Assembly: GCA_037976565.1 (NCBI GenBank)
Contig: CP137683.1
Coordinates: forward strand, 2,546,611 to 2,610,610
Source of the DNA: Mesocentrotus franciscanus
Lineage: Eukaryota > Echinodermata > Echinoidea > Camarodonta > Strongylocentrotidae
Length of the DNA stretch: 64,000 bases
Direction of reading: 5' to 3'
A program made the translations under genes and the position numbers. A model generated the notes under the pieces. It was not told where the DNA came from and ran no database searches. It saw only the letters and a program-made list of their open reading frames with translations. Positions within the stretch are counted from its first letter, which is position 1, and each line of letters opens with the position of its first letter. Shown piece after piece: positions 39,001 through 42,000 of this stretch.

Positions 39001-42000
39001 TATGGGGATGATCTGGGTCACTTGTGCCTATTAAATGGAACCCATATATGTATCCCATATGGGGCCAATATTTAGTAACCCATATGGGATCTATCTGGGC
39101 CAGCCCTTATGGGTCCCAGATGGGAATGAGCTGGGCGTACACATATGGGTAGAATATGAATATGCCCATATGGGTAACACATGGGGAAAATCTGGGTTAA
39201 CCCACATGGGATATATCTGGGTTAACCAATATGGGTACCAGATGGGATTAAGCTGGGCATACCCATTTGGGCCCAGTTTGGTATGGGTCCCATCTGGGTC
39301 CCATCTGGGTCCCATCTGTCTGATATGGGTTTACCCATCTGGGTCCCATATGCTTCTTGGGTGCAGATGCCTTAGGGCCCCAGATGGTTTTCCATATGGG
39401 GCCCATGTTCAAAGAATATGGGACCCATGTGGGTCCCACATGGGCTTGCTACCTGGGTTATTATCCTCTCTGTTTCTCATTATCTCTCTCTCCCATCCTC
39501 TACTTCTTTTTTGCACTTTTGCGCTTCGCGCTTAACATTTAGCTCGTTGCTTTTTAACGCTGCGGCTCTGCATTTGGCGCTGCATTTCTATGATGCTGTT
39601 GATTGAATAAATTGAATAAATTCATCAATTCCTGATGAAGCCGTATGAGCGAGAATTCAATTTATTCTTGTCTCATATACGGTTGTCTCATTTACTTTGT
39701 TTTCTATTTATATATGTATGTATTATGAAAATGAGATAGCAAAATGTGTATATTGATGGTCATCTTGCGAGTAATAACCATTAACTACTCTCATCGGGCT
39801 CTCATTAATTTTCTCTTCATTTTTTTTTTTTGATGGTGAATTATTGGGGGATGACTGTACAGGCCATCCCCCACCTGAAATATTGGGGGGGATATATCCC
39901 CCCGTGATCGACACCCATGCCCCCGTCCCCCGCAGTGTCTACTAAATCAAATCTCACAAATCACACCAATCAAACAGTCAGTGAAACAGTAGTACTACTA
40001 GTGAAGTGACAGTACTCACTCCAGCTCCACACTCTCTCTACTATTTGCTGCTTATGTTTAATTCCCTCCCCCTACTCCAAAAAGAGTAGATGGGCTCGCA
40101 CACAACAGCTAATCTGCACTCACGCAGACGGTCACACCACGCATCCAAAAAATACACATAATAAATCCCGATAATCCGGCAAAATTAGCTAAAAGAAAAC
40201 TCTGGTAATAAATCCGAGGATTGCTTACCTAATTCCTTACGGAATTCCTCACCACCAGTAACTGAAAACGGGCTAAAAGCGATACAAGTAACGGGTTTTC
40301 TGCACTGTCGAAACACTTTTTGTAACTCCACTCCAGGAAGCTCCGACGACGACGCCGGAGCTTCCTGGAGTTACACTTTTTGCTGCCGTCGAGACGAGTA
40401 TATGGAATGGTAAGAAGAAAAAAGATGATAGAATGATAAAAGAAAAAAAATAACATAAGAAGTGAAAGAAGGAAAAACAAAGACCAATATAAGGAAAGAC
40501 ATGAAGAAAAAATGATAAATAATAGAAAATTCAAAGATAGAAGAGAAGTTGAAAGATGGAGAAAAAAAACTAACATAAGAAAAACAGAAAAAGAAAATGA
40601 TAGAAATATAGAAACAAAAAAGTATAACATGAGTTTAATTAAAAGACAGAAAGAAAAAATGTTAGAAAAATAAATAAATAAATAAAGAATATCATAAGAG
40701 ATGAAAGAAGGACTCTTTCTGTACCCATTACTTGTTATTTTCTCTCCCTCGTATCTCTCTCTCCCTCGTATCTCTCTCTCTCTCTCTCTCTCTCAATTCC
40801 GTCGTTCCTCTTTCTTTCTCTTCAAGTTCCCCCCCCCCCCTTCTCTTTCTCTCTCTCCCTTTCTTTCTGGAATTGAGAGTGGGCCTAAACTAATTGGATG
40901 TACAAAAATACAATAAGACAATTATTGCTTATGATAGTTGGCCTCTGCATTTATTTTGATTCTTTGATTATATATGCTATATATGCATTTTTTGTGTGTG
41001 TATTTCAGTTGTCACTTTTTATGTAAATCAATTATATTATATACTATTATTGTTATTTGAATGTTTTGTTTTTGATTGATCATTAAATGCAGAAACATCT
41101 GCCAACAACAAAAATGTAAATGGATAGTATAACACATATGAAGCTGGAAATATAAACTTAACTTTCGGATATAGGCCTATTGCAACGAAGTGGCGCATGT
41201 TGAGTAGAACAATTTCCACTTGTTATGGTATGCACTCTAAACGCATATTGAATGAAGGTACCGTATTGTCCGCACTGGCGTACTGGTGGGGCTTGGGGCG
41301 CTAGACCCCCCATAAAATTAAACCGTGACTTATTTTCAATTCCATACAAGTGATTTATAAATGTTCGTGATATCACATGATTTTCAACAAAATGCGCGTT
41401 TCTCAATTTCTGTTGCAAACTGACACATTCCCAAATAGCCAGGAAGAGCATATGTTTTTTTATGGTCACTAATGGGCCTTATTGGCCACTAACAGTAACA
41501 CTAGTAGATAATCGTATATCCAGTTTAGCGAAAAGTCTGGATGTCCGGCCTGCGGGGTAATGCGCAATCACCTGCGCCCAAGGTTTTTTTTGGATGTGGC
41601 GATCGAGGAGGGTCATTTCCAGAGGGAATGTTCCACAGGCGCGGATCCCGGGGGTGGGGGAGCGGGCCTTGCCCCCACCCGCAAGGAAAAAAAAAAGAGA
41701 GAGCGAGAAGGAAAAGAAGGGAAAGGGAGAGAAGAGAGAAAGGGAAAGAAAGAAGAGGAAGAAGAAATGAAAATGGGGGGGGGGGGAGAAGGAGATCGGG
41801 GGTGCGAAAGGGCCTTGCCTCCCAGGCTGTTGCCACCCCCCTCCCATCAAAAAGATAACAGAGAAGGAAGGAAAGGGAAAGCAAAAAGGAAAAAAGGACT
41901 GAGATAAAGGGAAGGAAAAAAATAGGAAGAAGAAAAGAAACGAAAGGGGATATCAGTTGCAATTTTCCCACCAACAAGTTGTGGATCGGGGGCAAAACCT

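Noticed and set aside
39035..39535. 166-codon plus-strand frame rich in HMG and PIW repeats
   Set aside because: It is a by-product of the CCCATATGGG palindrome array and is open in several frames.
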